Notes under the pieces: model-generated
Databases searched by the model: none
What the model was told of the DNA's origin: nothing
The model's input: the letters and a program-made list of their open reading frames with translations, nothing else
Shown: piece after piece, positions 34,562 through 45,974 of the stretch
How positions within the stretch are numbered: the first letter of the stretch is position 1
Layout of the letters: every line of letters begins with the position of its first letter
Made by a program: the position numbers and the translations under genes
Source of the DNA: Amborella trichopoda
Lineage: Eukaryota; Streptophyta; Magnoliopsida; Amborellales; Amborellaceae
DNA length: 64,000 nucleotides
Reading direction: 5' to 3'
NCBI RefSeq assembly: GCF_000471905.2
Contig: NW_006499563.1
Span: 2,613,601 to 2,677,600, forward strand

Positions 34562-34807
34562 GAAAGCCTAAGGATGAGTGCAGGAAAAACCAGCAAGATC
34601 AGAGGGAAGAAGATGAAGATGGGAAGAAGAAATTTCAGTTTGAAAGATGAAAAAAGAATGGGAAGGGGGATGATTTTTATAAACAAAAAAAAAAAAAGGG
34701 AACCCAACCCAAAACGTGTCCTATAGTTATCCACTTCGGCAAATAGCGGGTTTAGATAACCCTAAAAAAAATAATAATATTAATATTAATTTTGGGGGTC
34801 ACAGGTT

Positions 34808-34870
34808 TGGCAACATGCCCGTGTTGCCCAATTTCGTACTCAGACTTGGGCGACACCACTAGTATCGCCC
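34808..34870. repeat. Palindromic GGCGACAC cluster 5 (B 3' spacer)
   Basis: GGCAACATGCCCGTGTTGCC and GGGCGACACCACTAGTATCG followed by CCC. Near-palindromes in the spacer upstream of the antisense ATG. Confidence 0.82.
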
Positions 34871-34948
34871 ACATTTTCTTGAAAAAGAAGGTCCCTTTTT
34901 AATCCCATTTCAATAAATAAAAAAATAAATTATTATTATTTTTTTTAT

Positions 34949-35026
34949 GGGCGACACGAGTTGTGTCGCCTAGGCTGTGAGGGCGACACTCCTCGTGTCG
35001 CCTCGGCGGCACCACTGGCGTCACTC
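34949..35026. repeat. Palindromic GGCGACAC cluster 6 (B 3' spacer)
   Basis: GGGCGACACGAGTTGTGTCG, GGGCGACACTCCTCGTGTCG and a weaker GGCGGCACCACTGGCGTCAC, in series after an AT run. Confidence 0.85.
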
Positions 35027-35083
35027 AGAAACGTTTTTTTTGTCATTCCCCCCATATTTCCATTTAATAATTTTTTTTTAAGG

Positions 35084-35158
35084 TGGGCGACACTAGCGGT
35101 GTCACCCAGACTTGGGCAACACTGCTAGTGCCGCCCGGGCGACACGGCTGGTGTCACC
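35084..35158. repeat. Palindromic GGCGACAC cluster 7 (B 3' spacer)
   Basis: GGGCGACACTAGCGGTGTCA, GGGCAACACTGCTAGTGCCG and GGGCGACACGGCTGGTGTCA, each an imperfect inverted repeat of the same type. Confidence 0.85.
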
Positions 35159-35279
35159 AAAAAGCGTTTGCTCAACTTTTCCCCGACTCGATTTTGGGGT
35201 CTTTTGGGAACCAAATTTGGTTTCGCCAAGTGTTTTTATGAGAATTTTCAAACATTTTAATTTATTTTAATTAATTTTC

Positions 35280-35800
35280 AAAACTTTCAAACACTCGTCG
35301 GTGGCACGAGCCTAAACTGCCAACCAATTTTCCCAAAAATTAAAAGTTCGAAAAGACAAAATCAAAAAGAAAATGCTCCTCGGTGACATGAGCCTAAACT
35401 GCCAACCAGAGTCCAATCCAGAAAATGTCAAACTTGTGTGATGTAAAAGAGCCAAGGCAGGTACCGTCTAACCCTGTATGACACAAAAGGTCGGTGTGAC
35501 TAGGGCACAACCACCCTGTTCAATGGAAAAGCATCAAACTCGTACGATATAAAAGAGCCGAGTATTACCGTCTAGCCTCGTATGACGTAAAAGGTTGGGT
35601 GTATCCAGTTCAATGTCAAACTCATGTGATAAAAAAGAGCCGTAAACGTTCAAGTGTGTTTAGGGCACAACCACCCTGTTCAATGAAAAATGTCCATCCT
35701 CGTATGACGTGAAAGGGTCGGGTGTATTCCGTCTATCCCCGTAATGACGTAAAAGGGTCGGGTGTATGGTCCATCACTGCATAACACTAAACTGCTTAGA
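35280..35800 (+). repeat. Degenerate repeats in the B 3' spacer (CGTATGACGTAAAAGG / GAGCCTAAACTGCCAACCA)
   Basis: CTCGT or CTCGG-GAC-GAGCCTAAACTGCCAACCA occurs twice (about 35297 and 35378). The phrases CTCGTATGACGTAAAAGG, CTCGTACGATATAAAAGAGC and GGGTCGGGTGTAT recur five or more times to about 35770. It is a decayed short tandem array with no coding potential seen. Confidence 0.65.
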
Positions 35801-36449
35801 GGGCTCTATGGTTGCAGGAGTTAAAACTCTAACCAGTTTTTGTTTTTCAAACTATCTTTCTCTTTTCAAAATTTTCACTATATGTCTCGTGTTTCAAAAA
35901 AATTAATTTCTTTGTTAAAATCATAACATTTCCCTGCTCCTGGTTTCTATTTCAAACATCCCCCTACTTTCAAAAGTTCTAAAAAGAATTTTAAAAATGA
36001 AGGATCTTGGACACCCGCACATGATGATTACCGTGTTGCTGCCTCGTCTCTCTCTTTGGAATGGCCAGACAAGTCTCTTTCTATAGAAAACCTTTTCCTA
36101 TAGATAGCCTTAAGAAACCCTAAGGAAATCAAAGAAAATGCTGGGGTTAAAAATTTCAAACTGCAAAACCTTTGAAGTTAAGTGGCATGGTCAGAAAATC
36201 CAACTCTAGTTTCAAGCTTGTATAACTCATCGACATCTCAAGTCGAAAACCCTAAGAGAAAAAATGTCCTAGGTAGGTGAGCTAGGTGAGCACAATGACT
36301 TGGAGGGATAGTTGGTATGCCCGCTGACCATGTGACATCAGGAAGAAATTTTTGACTTTCACCTGCCCCTCGAAGGACAGGGAACACCGTGTCTACTGCT
36401 TTGCCACTCACCTGTCCCTTGAAGTACAGGGAAAGTCAAAGAGGGGCAA

Positions 36450-37329
36450 TGGTAGACCCCATTTTAAATATGGAAAATTCTATGGTTTCTGAACCCTTAG
36501 GACCAAATTATCCTAGTAAATCCAAAATCCATAGTTCACACAACCTACCTTATGACCCGGAACCAGTCTGCCTGCCTGGAACCTTGCAAAAATCTTGTTT
36601 TGACCCAAAATCCTGTAAATGCCCTGTTTTACCACAATAATCATTAAAAATAGTAAAAATATTTGTTTTGACCCATTTTTTTTTTTGAAAACTTCAAAAG
36701 AGGTCAAGGAACACACTAGAATTGGAATGTCGCAATTTAGACACCTTTTGACTTGGGCTACTAGTGTCGCCCAGCCTGGACTGGGCGACACACCCATTGT
36801 CGCCCATATTCGAGACCCTCAAAACTTGAATTTTTGTAGGGGAATGTGTTTGTTATGCGAGTATATCCTTCCCAGCAGATTTTGACCCATATAAAGCCTC
36901 TTTTCATGGCCATTTGAAAGAGATAGAGATCAAAAACCTTAGAGAAATTTGAAACCCGAGAAACTGCTTCAGAAAACCCTAGCCTCTTGAGACCCTAACC
37001 TTTAAGCCTGAGAAAACCTAGACCTAAGGCACAAGTACCCTAGATTAGAACTAAACATAGGGCACAACACCCTAGATCTAGGCCCTTCACATCAGAGACT
37101 GGCGGGTTGATATCCGAATTAGAGAGGCAAAAGAGGGTCAGTTTTGATATGAGCGAGCCCTAAAAGGCTTAGGAGTCCTGGGCCATTCGGCCCGGTTCGG
37201 TATCATTTCCTTCCATTTTATTTCTTCTATTGTTTTCATTTCATTTTGATCTTTTCATTTGCTTAAAAATCTTATTTTGTATATGTCTTCGATCATGCTG
37301 GCCCTGCCACAAATCTGAGAGCAGATCTG
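36450..37329 (+). mobile_element. Element B 3' LTR (incomplete)
   Basis: It begins TGGTAGACCCCATTTTAAAT after the purine tract AAAGAGGGGCAA and matches the 5' LTR to about GAGAGCAGATCTGCTC. It then passes into element C sequence. It carries the same palindrome cluster (36754-36816). The difference from the 5' LTR is roughly 15% by eye over the first 130 bases. Confidence 0.85.
36754..36816. repeat. Palindromic GGCGACAC cluster 8 (3' LTR of B)
   Basis: GGGCTACTAGTGTCGCCC, CTGGGCGACACACCCATTGT and CGCCC, matching the 5' LTR cluster at 21177 in position and flanks (ACCTTTTGACTTGGGC before, AAAACTTG after). Confidence 0.85.
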
Positions 37330-37485
37330 CTCAGGAGAGAGGGCAGGTATACTAACCGATAAGAGAGGAATTTAAGGTGCACTTGGTACTTATTCGGGCT
37401 GGCTTGCATGGGGGCCCTCTTAGATCATGAAGAAAGCCCTCCAGTCGTAGAATTGATTCAGAATTGCCTCCCTTGGCCTGTATGC

Positions 37486-38051
37486 NNNNNNNNNNNNNNN
37501 NNNNNNNNNNNNNNNNNNNNNNNNNNNNNNNNNNNNNNNNNNNNNNNNNNNNNNNNNNNNNNNNNNNNNNNNNNNNNNNNNNNNNNNNNNNNNNNNNNNN
37601 NNNNNNNNNNNNNNNNNNNNNNNNNNNNNNNNNNNNNNNNNNNNNNNNNNNNNNNNNNNNNNNNNNNNNNNNNNNNNNNNNNNNNNNNNNNNNNNNNNNN
37701 NNNNNNNNNNNNNNNNNNNNNNNNNNNNNNNNNNNNNNNNNNNNNNNNNNNNNNNNNNNNNNNNNNNNNNNNNNNNNNNNNNNNNNNNNNNNNNNNNNNN
37801 NNNNNNNNNNNNNNNNNNNNNNNNNNNNNNNNNNNNNNNNNNNNNNNNNNNNNNNNNNNNNNNNNNNNNNNNNNNNNNNNNNNNNNNNNNNNNNNNNNNN
37901 NNNNNNNNNNNNNNNNNNNNNNNNNNNNNNNNNNNNNNNNNNNNNNNNNNNNNNNNNNNNNNNNNNNNNNNNNNNNNNNNNNNNNNNNNNNNNNNNNNNN
38001 NNNNNNNNNNNNNNNNNNNNNNNNNNNNNNNNNNNNNNNNNNNNNNNNNNN
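37486..38051. other. Assembly gap (566 N)
   Basis: A run of 566 N inside the left LTR of C. In the right LTR the matching interval (about 47409-47490) is only about 80 bp and holds an (AC)n repeat. Confidence 0.99.
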
Positions 38052-38639
38052 AAGCGAATGTACACAGGTGTACACATTCAAGAGAAGAAAGGGTAAGAAA
38101 ATAGATGAAAGAAGAGGAAAGACGTAGATTAGAGGAGTTTTGACAAGGTGGCGAGACTAATACAACAGCTAGATCAGCAAATGATGGATCCAACGTGGTA
38201 GCAAAATGAGTGCGGTAACTAGACCGGCGCAACAGAAATACTACTGGACGACAGAGCGATAATCAACCATCCTGGCATAATGGCTATCCAATCGTGGCAG
38301 TAAGGCTGGCACGGTGTCTAAGACCGGCTCAACGACACTATTACTAGATGACAAGACTACCATGGCAATGTTTTGTCTCAGCCTCTCTTGGTTAAACGAC
38401 AGAGAGAGAAAGAGAGACATGCACAATGTTATTGATGTCGTGCATGGGAGATGAAGACGAGATGAGCAATGAAAGAGAAGAGGAATAGAGGGAGAAGAAA
38501 GATGAAAGGGAAAGACAGAAGAAGGAGAAAAAGATAGAGAAGGAAGAAAGGAGAACTTAGACAGCGATAGAGAAGATCGAAAACAATATGGACGGCGATG
38601 AGCTTCCGCCGTCCATGTCAGAAGGGTAATAAGAGAGAG

Positions 38640-39210
38640 AAAACATAGATGGCGATATGATTTTGCTATCCGTGTGAGAAGAAGAAGAGAGAGAAGACAT
38701 GGGGGTGATGTGCTTCTGCCATCCATGTCAGATGAAGAAGAAGAGAGAGACATGGGCAACGATGTGCTTCCGCTGTCCGTGTAAGATGAAGAAAAAAAGA
38801 GAGAAGACATGGGCGGCAATGTGCTTCCATCGTTTGTGTCTGATGAAGAAGAAGAGAGAGAAGACATGGGCGGTGATGTGCTTCTGTCGTCCTTGTCAGA
38901 TGAAGAAGAAGAGAGAGAAGACATGGGCGACGATGTGCTTTTGTCGTCTGTGTCAGATGTAGAAGAAGAGAGAGAAGACATGAGCGGAAATGTTCTTTTA
39001 CCATTCGTGTCAAATGAAGAAGAAGAGAGAGAATACATGGGCGATAATGTGCTTCCACTGTCCATGTCTGATGAAGAAGAAGAGAAAGAATACATGAGTG
39101 GCGATGTGCTTCTGCCATCTGTGTCTGATGAAGAAGAAAAGAGAAAAGACATGGGTGGCGAAGTGCTTCTGCCGTTTGTGTCAAACGAAGAAGAAGAGAG
39201 AGAATAGGAA
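38640..39210. repeat. 57-bp minisatellite, left LTR of C
   Basis: About nine units of the type GACATGGGCGGCGATGTGCT, then TCTGTCGTCC, TTGTCAGATG and AAGAAGAAGAGAGAGAA. As 57 is divisible by three, the array stays open in several frames: an acidic 19-residue repeat (VSDEEEEREDMG) on the plus strand and a Ser-rich one (SSSSSDTDGRSTSPPMSSL) on the minus strand. Both are by-products of the repeat. Confidence 0.92.
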
Positions 39211-40559
39211 AGAGAGGAAAAAGGGGGGAAAGATACAGAGAGAAAAGGAAAGTGGATAAAGGAGATAAGAGACAAAATAGGAAAGAAAGATATAAATGAG
39301 AGGAGAGATAAAGATAGAGATAGAGACAAGGAGAGAGTGAAAGAAAGATGAGAGAGAAAAGAAGTCAGAAAGAAAGATATAGAGATAAGGAATGAGAGAG
39401 GAAGAAAGATGAAAGAGAAAGAAAGAGATAGAGACGAGGAGAGTGAGAGGAAGAAAGACGAGAGAGAAAAGAGGAAGAGAGAGAAAACTACCTTATCGAG
39501 GGGTACTGGCCCTTTTTTTCTATCTCATCTCTCTCTCTGTCCAACACACACCCACAAACTCAAAGCAAATATTGAAATTTTATTAATGAATGTCAATAAT
39601 GATTCGAGGGCCTTTTTACAATTAGGCTTTGCATGTTTATATAGAATTGACCCAAACATGGGTGTACACTCAAAAACTACCTAAATTAATGATAATTATA
39701 ATTTAATTGAATTAAAAGAAATTCTAAAATTGGGTACAAAAGGACTGTTTTGCCCCTACCCAACAATACATGAAATTCTAAAACAATCCCTGCTGCTGCC
39801 CTAGAACTTGCGTGATCTTCCTTGGATGATTCTAGGTTGCTCCGGCATTCGTTTGGTCGAAAGATGATTAATTTCTTATAAGGCTCAGCATGGCGATCGA
39901 TTTGATACCAACTTCGAGCCATGGATCGTGTTTTTGGGCCACGATCATGCAACTCGAAATTTAGATGAATCTTGAAAACTTCGAATCAATAGTGTGCTCG
40001 TTCCTTAAGGATTTTCTTTGATTTCTTAGCTGAAACACATTAAGCATGCCGTCACGATCGCGTGGCAACAAACACAACTCGATTTCGTGTCCAGACAAAG
40101 ATTTTATCGTCTTGAGTTTTTGGCCAAAATCTAGTAATCCGCGGGCCAAAATTTACAGCATCTTTGATGCCTCTATGTGTGAAATCCAACCATTCATCAT
40201 ACATGGGGTTCAGATTAGAGATAGCCTTGAACCTTACACACATAATACAATTGGTTTCACATCGATCGGGTATGCGAACGCCGTGATTCGGTTGCGTGAG
40301 TGAGGCGTGCTGCTACTGTTTTATTACAACTTTTTTCATGGAATGGCAACTTCTCTCTAGTTTTACTCCCTGTTCGGGTATTGTCATGAGTCGTGCTACA
40401 TATCAAAATACTCGTCTTGATGAGACGAACATGCTCACCAGATTTGAGAGCGATCTGAGTCAGAACGAGTGTGATACAGGCCTTTAAAGTTACTGCTTGG
40501 GACTGTGCTCACCAGCCTCCTCTAATGAAGTCTACCGTGTCTTAGAAATTTAGTGATGA

Positions 40560-41800
40560 GCTCTCTCCAATCTTCTACCTATTCAATTTTCATGCATATT
40601 GGGTCGAAGAACTCTGGTTCTTGGCTTTGAACCTTAGCTCCCTAACTCCTTGTCATTTTGTGTTCTGTTAGAAGTGCTCTGAATGGATAGAGAGGGCACT
40701 CGGGGAAGAGATTTCTCTCATCATCCGCATCTACCTCGGTTCTCAGTTCAATGTATCTCCATTCTGCAACCCAAACAGGTGTGAGCTCTGGTGAGGACAA
40801 TTGATTTGTAGTCCTGAGCTTTGCGAGTGCATCGACCTACGAGTTTAACCTCTTGAGGATGTGACTAAGGGATACATCATCAAACTGAGCCATATACGAT
40901 TTTACAGTATTGTGATAAGGCTTGAGAGTGTCTTTTCTCACGTTATAGATTCTTTTAAGCTGTCGTATCACCAACTCAGAGTCGCCATAGATCTTGAGCT
41001 GCTCCAAGTCTAAGTCAAAGGCTATCTCCAACCTAATTATAAGGGCCTGATATTCTGCCTCGTTATGAGAACCAAAGAGAGAAAGAAAGAGGCAGTACTC
41101 CTCCTTTCGGAGTCATGAATAACACTCTGACGCCTCCCCGATCAGATTGGAAGGCTCCATCGAAGTACATCTCCCATGCGAGAGCAAGTTCTGCACAGAA
41201 TACTTCTTCATCAGGGAGGTCACTTGATAAAGGAGATTTCACTGGTACTGGGTGTGCTGCGAGGAAATCAGTCAAAGATTGGTGCTTAATGGCTTTTTGT
41301 GGGACATATGTTATGTCGAATTCCATCAGCAATAATGCCCACTTAGCAAGACGTCTTGACAAGCATGGGCGTGTCATGAGAAACTTTACAGGATCTGCTT
41401 TTGATATAAGTCTTACTTCATGACTGAGCAGGTAGTGGTGAAGCTTTTGTACTGTGAAGATTAGGGCCAGGCACATCGTCTCGATAGGGGGATAATTCTT
41501 CTCGACCCCTTGCATCCTGTGGCTGAGATAGTATAACGCAATCTCTTTCCCTTCGTCATTGTTCTGTGCCAATAATGACCCAAGTGACTCGTTTAGAGTG
41601 ATCACATACATGATGAGAGGTCTTCCCAGTATCGGTGTAGAGAGCATTAAAGGATTGAGTAAATAATGCTTGATGTCATCGAGGACTGCCTGGCATGCTT
41701 CATCCCAGATGAATGGGGTATCTTTCTTTAACAGGTGCGTAAAGGGTTTACAGTGACCTGAGAGGTTTGAGATCAACCTGTGGATGTACACCAGCGACTC
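40560..41800 (-). pseudogene. Element C RNase H remnants
   Basis: Minus strand, from about 41791: SGHCKPFTHLLKKDTPFIWD, YYLSHRMQGVEKNYPPIETM, KWALLLMEFDITYVPQKAIK and a second-domain start EMYFDGAFQSDRGGVRV. Toward 40840 it reads LEQLKIYGDSELVIRQLK, the end part of the second RNase H. The double RNase H again points to the Tat lineage. Broken. Confidence 0.88.
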
Positions 41801-41879
41801 TTGAAGAGAGCACAGTTCTCACAGTGTAGTTGGTGATGGTATTTCTTGGATTGCCTTGATCTTAATTGGCTCAACTTCA

Positions 41880-42920
41880 AGCCCTTAGTGTCTAACAATG
41901 AACCCTAAGAACTTTCCTAAATGCACGCCAAAAGCACATTTCAGCTGGTTCATTGTGAGTTGATGCAGGCGTAATCGCTCGAACACCTTTTCAAGGTCTC
42001 TCATATGAGAATCTTTCTCTTCGGATTTCACTACCAAGTCATCTACATAACATTCCACCTCTTTATGCATCATGTCTTTGAAAATGGTCATCATTGCTCT
42101 CCGATATGTGGCACCAGCATTCTTCAATCCAAAAGGCATCATCGTATAATAGAAGACTCCTTTCGGAGTAGAGAACGCGGTAGCTTCCTCAGCTTCGGGC
42201 GCCATCTGTATCTGATTATACCCAGAGTATCCATCCATGAAGGAAATTTGGCTGTGAGCCATATAATTGATGAGCATCTGGGTGAATGGCAATGGGAAGC
42301 CATCCTTAAGACAGGCAGTATTCAGGTCTCGGAAGTCAATACAAACCATGATTTGGCCATTCTTTGTCTTGACTGGAACAACATTTGCTAACTATTTCGG
42401 GTACTTAACTTCGTGAATGAAGCCTGCTTGTCTGAGTTTGATCACCTCGGCTTCTATCTGCATTTCAAGGTCAAGCTTAAAACTCCTTGATTTCTGTTTG
42501 ACAGGTTTTACAGTCGGATCATGCCAAGGCGGTGAACGACGACTTGAGGGTCTAAACTAGGCATCTTCATAGTAATGCTAGGCAAAGACATCTCAGTTTG
42601 CTCGCAAGAAAGCAGTGAAATTTTCTTTCTCTTCTAGAGACATATTCGTGGAGATGAAAGTGGGTCTTGGCTCAGTCTCATCCCATAGATTTATCTCCTC
42701 AAGTTCAACTGTTGTGGCTTGACCGCCTTCTTCCCATTCTTCTAGGGCTGCTAGCAACTCTTCATCGTTGGCCTCAGAGGTCTTCTCGCTAACCTCAAGT
42801 GCAGAGAAAGACGATCCTGACATTTCTACTTCCAGGAGGGCTCCAGGGTAGGTCATGATTTCTGTACCTTTGTCAAACAGAGGGATAGAAGGGTCAACCT
42901 CAAACATGAATAGCATATTA
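41880..42920 (-). pseudogene. Element C reverse transcriptase remnant with lead-in
   Basis: Minus strand. The lead-in reads EINLWDETEPRPTFISTNMS, just before RT in Tat elements. RT follows: MVCIDFRDLNTACLKDGFPL, ISFMDGYSGYNQIQMAPE, MPFGLKNAGATYRRAMMT, VECYVDDLVVKSEEK and LKCAFGVHLGKFLGFIV. The catalytic YVDD box is visible (about 42030-42045). The domain is well recognisable, but the polyprotein around it is broken. Confidence 0.92.
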
Positions 42921-43900
42921 GGCTGTAAGAGTTCGATTTAGAAGTCACAGGGAGGTTGAGATTTAATGGTTGTGGGGCCAGAAGCACCTTTATAAGAATC
43001 GTTCAATTTTTGCATAGGTATCTACTGTGTTTGTCCCTCGTTGGCTGATACTTCATAGAATTATACCATGTGGCAAGCTTCCTGAGAATAAAATCTCTGC
43101 CCTCTTGATTCTCTCAGTCCTTGCTCAAAGTCGGGCTCAGGAGGCCACTGGCTTTGACTTCTTGTGCTTCTTAGTGGAGGAAGATGGTTGTGTCTTAGCT
43201 CAATCTGTCAGGGCGTCAGCAACTGTTAAGAGTCCTGCTGCTTGGGCCAGTGTCTTTTTTAACTATCTCCTATGTGTCCTGCTTATGTTGGTTCCTTCAA
43301 GTTCTCTATCGAGAACCTCGAAGTCTGGACATTTTGAGGTGGTACCTGCAGGAGACATAAAAGAAGAAGGATGAGAAGCAGAAGAAGAAGAAGGAGGAGG
43401 GTCAGAAAGTGAGGGACTTTTAAGGTCATTCCCCTAATCGAACCAATCTGGGCAGCTTTTTGCATCATCACCAGAGTTGGATGTGTGCAGGGAATCTTTT
43501 AGGTCTTTCCCTTGCTTAGACCGTTTGGGAGTGCTTTTAATGTCATCACCCTCATTGGACATATTCTGATGAGAAGACGGCTCAAGGACATCCTCTTGAT
43601 GAGAGGAAAAAGGAAAGAGGATCGTGCTAGGGATGAAGTCCAGTAAAGTTGGCAATGAGGGAAGAGGCCAGAGAAATTCTTGCTCAACAAGCGGTTGAGC
43701 AGTCTTGTTTCTCTGGCGAGCAGTCCTTGGTGCCCATCTTTTTCTGGTTTTTATTGGTAGTGGTTGATCTGTCTCGCTGAGTTTATAGACAACCCTAGCT
43801 TGACGAACTGCTTCTAGCCTTAATGACTTGAGTCTGCTCCACCCGTGGTGGACTATCCATGGCAAGGAAGTCTAGGGTTCATTAGGATTTGAGTCATCTT
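42921..43900 (-). other. Linker between gag and RT in element C, conserved with element D
   Basis: A minus-strand stretch (43865 to 43434) reads HHGWSRLKSLRLEAVRQA, TLLDFIPSTILFPFSSHQ and GDDIKSTPKRSKQGKDLKD. Element D has a close counterpart at about 60030-60440. The remainder (42921-43430) shows no clear protease. Family function of this Ser/Lys/Asp-rich linker is unknown. Confidence 0.65.
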
Positions 43901-45970
43901 TACCCAGGGCCTGTGTTAGGAGGTCCTCTCGTACTGGTGGAGCAGTGGTTTGAGGATCACTTTCTGGAATGCTACAAGACTCTTGGCATTTTTGTATTTT
44001 CTTTGTGAATATTCCATGGTAACTAGAGCATTCACATAGGTAGTTGCCCCATATCTGAGGGTATGGGCACCAATGGTCCTCAGTCCCCTGAGCAAGACGT
44101 TGGGGCTACCTTGCTGGTTTTGGTGTGATGAGGCCTTCTTGAAGCATTATGACGAAAAAGACACGAAGGAGACCAGGCGCTTCGTCTTCCTCTTGGACTG
44201 TTACTGTGTGGGAGGCTTTCGCTGTCCCAAATGCCTTCTTTAGCTCTTCAAGTTTTATCTGACCCTTTTGGATTAGGGCTTCGATAATATCTTTCAGCGT
44301 GTAGCAGTCATTTGTGGGGTGGTTGATCCTTCGATGGTAAGCACAGTAATTCGTCTGAGTGTCGAGTCCAGTTTGATCAAGGAACTTGGTCTCTGAGATC
44401 TCGATTATCTTTTGTTCAAGTAGCAGTCAGAGTAAGGCAGGGACCCATTCCTTTTCAAAGGGGTACACCTTGTTTCTATGTCTGGTCCAATAATCATCTC
44501 GATTAAGGTTTGCAGGTGGGGGTACTCAGTTGTACGACTGTTATTGCTTGCCCGCCAAAGGTGCTTTCACTGTGTTTACCCATTTGGAGAGGTCCAAAGT
44601 TCGAGAGGGGGCCTTCTTTGGGTCGCTGACCGTGACGGCTGCGTTGATTACTCCTTTTGGTTGGTTGCCCGGGGTATTGTCCTAAAGCTACCAATGCCCT
44701 GATTGTTCCCTGAGCTTGCTGACTGTTATCGTGACCCGCCGTGGTGACGTGACAAGCTTTCTATGCGGACTGATTTAGAGATCACATCTGACATGGAGGT
44801 TGAATTGGAGGCCTCAACATGTAGGGCATTCTCAGGTCGCATGTTTCGCACACAGGTTTGAATCACCTCCTTCTCTGGCATGGGATTGGGATAGCGAGCA
44901 ACCAAATCTCTCCATCTTAATATGAATTGGTCCACAGGCTCATCGGGATCTTGGGTCAAGGTGAGAAGCTCAATGGTTTGAACTTCTCCCTCGGCCTCAT
45001 AGAAATGCTAGTGGAACAGTTTCTCCATTTCCTCCCACATATGTATTGAGTTTGGAGGAAGCCGAGCATACCAATGGAAAGCCAAGCCGTCAAGGGTTTC
45101 AAATAACTAGCGAAGAAGGAATCTCCCATCAGCCACTATCTCTCGACACTTGGAAGTGGGCGATAAGCTAGTTGGGGGATGTGGTTCCGCTGAATAGGGG
45201 AAACTTCCCTTTCTTGTAGTCCGAGGGAAATGGAATCTGATCAATATAAGAGGGATATAGCTTTTGGTAAAGCGTTGCTCCCTGTATACCCAGGATCTGT
45301 CGGTTCTTTAAGCTATGGGTCACCATAACATCAATATCTGCCGGTGAGATGGGGTGAGGGACATAATTGTCCTGTAAGGTAGAGGGAAGGGGCTGCCATG
45401 GAGGTGTATCATCTGAGTGATGAGAGTTGACCTCGTGGTTAGCCGATTATCATGCAACGTCCATGAGATCGATCTTCTCCATCATTATGCGCACCATATC
45501 TTCTAACTTACTCATGCGCTCTTCTTGAGAGTCGCTTGGCTCATTTACAACCATTACGCTGACTGTTTCCCTAGGGAGTTCAACGTTAGCAACAGTTGTG
45601 GGCTTTCGAACTTGATGGGTCGCACACCGCAAATCGGTCAGCAAGGGGTCAGCATGCCCCTACTGGACTCGAGTCTTGTATGCCAATCGCGTGAGGACCA
45701 GTTCTCGATGGTCTTGGGACTGTGGTAGCTGAGTGGCTGGGTCATCTCCTATGACACTAACCACAGTGCAGGGTTCGTGGCCTCCTTCTTCAGGCTTTGT
45801 CATCTGAAGAGGGTAGAAGGGGTTCAGACGGAGAGGGTTATCAGAGTCAGTTGCCCTGACCATCTTGGTTGCTTCCCTAGTCAGAATTTTCAGACACTTA
45901 TCGCATTTAGATTGGATATTTTGATGAACCTCATGCCAGAACTACGATCGGGACTACGGCTGGTTAACTC
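43901..45970 (-). pseudogene. Element C gag remnant
   Basis: Minus strand: a start region near 45644 (VSVMVVNEPSDSQEERMSKL), a core near 45040-44730 (MTQDPDEPVDQFILRWRDLV, EVIQTCVRNMRPENALHVEA, VISKSVRIESLSRHHGG) and a Cys/His segment near 44350-44270 (CAYHRRINHPTNDCYTLKDI). The same phrases occur in D gag. The pattern is that of Tat/Ogre gag. Broken several times. Confidence 0.85.
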
Positions 45971-45974
45971 TTCT

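Larger units (their letters stand above)
20874..37329 (+). mobile_element. Element B: Tat-lineage Ty3/gypsy element with an antisense ORF
   Basis: About 16.5 kb, plus strand. The parts are: 5' LTR 20874-21934, primer site 21937-21954, long leader, gag, protease, RT, RNase H and integrase, a 3' spacer with an ORF on the opposite strand, palindromic repeats, a polypurine tract, and a 3' LTR from 36450 (incomplete). The order RT-RNase H-integrase marks gypsy. A long 3' spacer with an antisense ORF, together with the primer site CACCCACCGTGGGGC, fits the Tat lineage (Retand-like). It is broken in many places; the LTR pair differs by roughly 15% by eye, so the element is old but younger than its host A. 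Confidence 0.85.
37330..40528 (-). mobile_element. Element C left LTR (its 3' LTR), incomplete, with a gap
   Basis: It matches the right LTR: AGAGAGGAATTTAAGGTG, GCCCTCTTAGATCA-GAAGAAAGCC, GAATGTACACAGGTGT, ACAACAGCTAGATCAG, the 57-bp minisatellite, AAGATTGAAATTTTATT-like text and GACTGTGCTCACCAGCCT. An N gap (37486-38051) lies inside it. The minisatellite and CT/GA-rich stretches open long but meaningless frames on both strands. Confidence 0.83.

Noticed and set aside
37352-38232. Open frames of 200-270 codons across 37352-38232
   Set aside because: Created by the N gap inside the left LTR of element C.
38241-39329. Ser-rich 362-codon frame (minus) and overlapping Asp/Glu-rich frames
   Set aside because: Produced by the 57-bp minisatellite and GA-rich DNA in an LTR; open on both strands, with no domain.
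43027-43374. 115-codon plus-strand frame
   Set aside because: Lies opposite the linker of minus-strand element C; a shadow frame.
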